NCBI GenBank assembly: GCA_017858255.1
Contig: JAFMBV010000034.1
Coordinates: 1-32,724, forward strand
DNA: 32,724 bases
Direction: 5' to 3'
Source of the DNA: Bacteriovoracaceae bacterium
GTDB taxonomy: Bacteria; Bdellovibrionota; Bacteriovoracia; Bacteriovoracales; Bacteriovoracaceae
Shown here: one piece after another, positions 32,301 through 32,724 of the stretch
How the letters are laid out: each line of letters opens with the position of its first letter
How positions within the stretch are numbered: the stretch's first letter is position 1
Program-made: the position numbers and the translations under genes
The notes under the pieces: generated by a model
Database searches by the model: none
Told to the model about the DNA's origin: nothing
The model's input: only the letters and a program-made list of their open reading frames with translations

Positions 32301-32719
32301 TTGACTGTGAACTGAGTAAAAAGAACGTCTCTAACTTTATCGTCCTTTAATTTACTATTGATATGTTCTTCGAGAATATTTTTGAGTACTTCTCTTCCCT
32401 CTAATTTAAGAATATCTTTTGGCTCTTTTGTATTGAGAATACCGATAATCTGATCTCGTAATGTTGGGGTCTTGTTGATGATCTCAGCAAGATTGTTGGT
32501 TAAAGGTGTCTCAACTAAAAGAGTTAATTTCAGCTTTATAAAACGCTGGGGCCCACTAGGTCGTGCCAAGTTGGCCGTAAAATTACCAAAAGGATATTCA
32601 ACAATTGTGAAATTATCTTTGGCCTTAGGGAAATAAGGGGACTTAACGGAATCTTGACCTGCGCTACTTACTCTCACTGTTAGCTTATCGACAGTGGAAT
32701 CAATACTTATTTGTTTCAT
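32297..32719 (-). CDS. FliL-family protein, N-terminus probably outside the window
   Basis: The 140 residues end in the FliL C-terminal pattern: IKLKLTLLVET, TPTLRDQIIGILNTKEPKDILKLEGREVLKNIL and INSKLKDDKVRDVLFTQFTVN. These are given here as residues 62-72, 84-116 and 120-140 in outline. FliL is an inner-membrane protein around the flagellar stator. The N-terminal membrane helix of true FliL is absent, and the frame stays open to the window end (32724), so the ATG at 32719 may be internal or the protein an anchorless relative. Flagellar context cannot be seen. Confidence 0.75.
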   Translation of the reverse strand: MKQISIDSTVDKLTVRVSSAGQDSVKSPYFPKAKDNFTIVEYPFGNFTANLARPSGPQRFIKLKLTLLVETPLTNNLAEIINKTPTLRDQIIGILNTKEPKDILKLEGREVLKNILEEHINSKLKDDKVRDVLFTQFTVN

Positions 32720-32724
32720 TAGAA

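Noticed and set aside
1-32724. tRNA, rRNA or CRISPR array
   Set aside because: No cloverleaf with a GTTC-type arm, no rRNA-like stretch and no regularly spaced repeat series was seen on reading both strands. A covariance-model scan would be decisive.

Overview
The window is AT-rich bacterial DNA, densely coded on both strands, with short intergenic gaps and an unusually high share of exported proteins (signal peptides, lipoboxes, a predicted outer-membrane barrel). The mix of small secreted proteins, a FliL-type protein, an NhaR-like LysR regulator whose N-terminus resembles Bdellovibrio homologues, animal-like exported enzymes and a GAF hybrid kinase suggests a Gram-negative of the Bdellovibrionota (Bacteriovorax/Halobacteriovorax side). 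This is an inference from family content; no rRNA or tRNA gene was seen to test it.

Layout. 1-3731: a truncated DUF4421-like exported protein, a caspase-fold protein that has lost its catalytic Cys, and a GAF-HisKA-HATPase-REC hybrid kinase split by a frameshift in a pentanucleotide repeat. 3978-4343: ribosome hibernation factor. 4400-9592: an accessory stretch with an integrase remnant, a phospholipase D/cardiolipin-synthase-like enzyme, a membrane protein, an intact tyrosine recombinase with a core-site-like palindrome beside it, and a nucleotidyltransferase/RHH pair with a palindromic, probably leaderless promoter, bounded by an 18-bp direct repeat. 9593-13695: an exported zincin lipoprotein, pyrC and small secreted proteins. 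13921-17076: a 33-residue membrane protein, an HPF-like and a zinc-less DksA-like protein, then a CTG-started LysR regulator downstream of isocitrate dehydrogenase.

17386-24872: a spondin-domain protein, an unknown two-gene unit whose first gene is frameshifted, a secreted animal-type protein-arginine deiminase translationally coupled to a small exported protein, two DoxX-like membrane proteins, a DsbB/DsbA operon and a barrel protein. 24980-29969: a hydroperoxide-themed cluster with a lipoprotein heme peroxidase of the alpha-dioxygenase/cyclooxygenase type, a divergent lipoprotein, a catalase-fold protein and an exported glutathione peroxidase. 29959-32724: a DUF5522 protein, a proline-iminopeptidase-like hydrolase, a dimethylargininase-like enzyme and a FliL-family protein.

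Functional links: the DsbB/DsbA pair would supply disulfides to the many Cys-containing exported proteins. The alpha-dioxygenase-like, catalase-like and glutathione peroxidase proteins could form and consume lipid hydroperoxides in the envelope. The arginine deiminase and the dimethylargininase-like protein are two members of the guanidino-modifying superfamily. The best candidates for something new are the peroxidase/catalase-like/GPx cluster, the arginine deiminase with its coupled partner, and the nucleotidyltransferase/RHH cassette.
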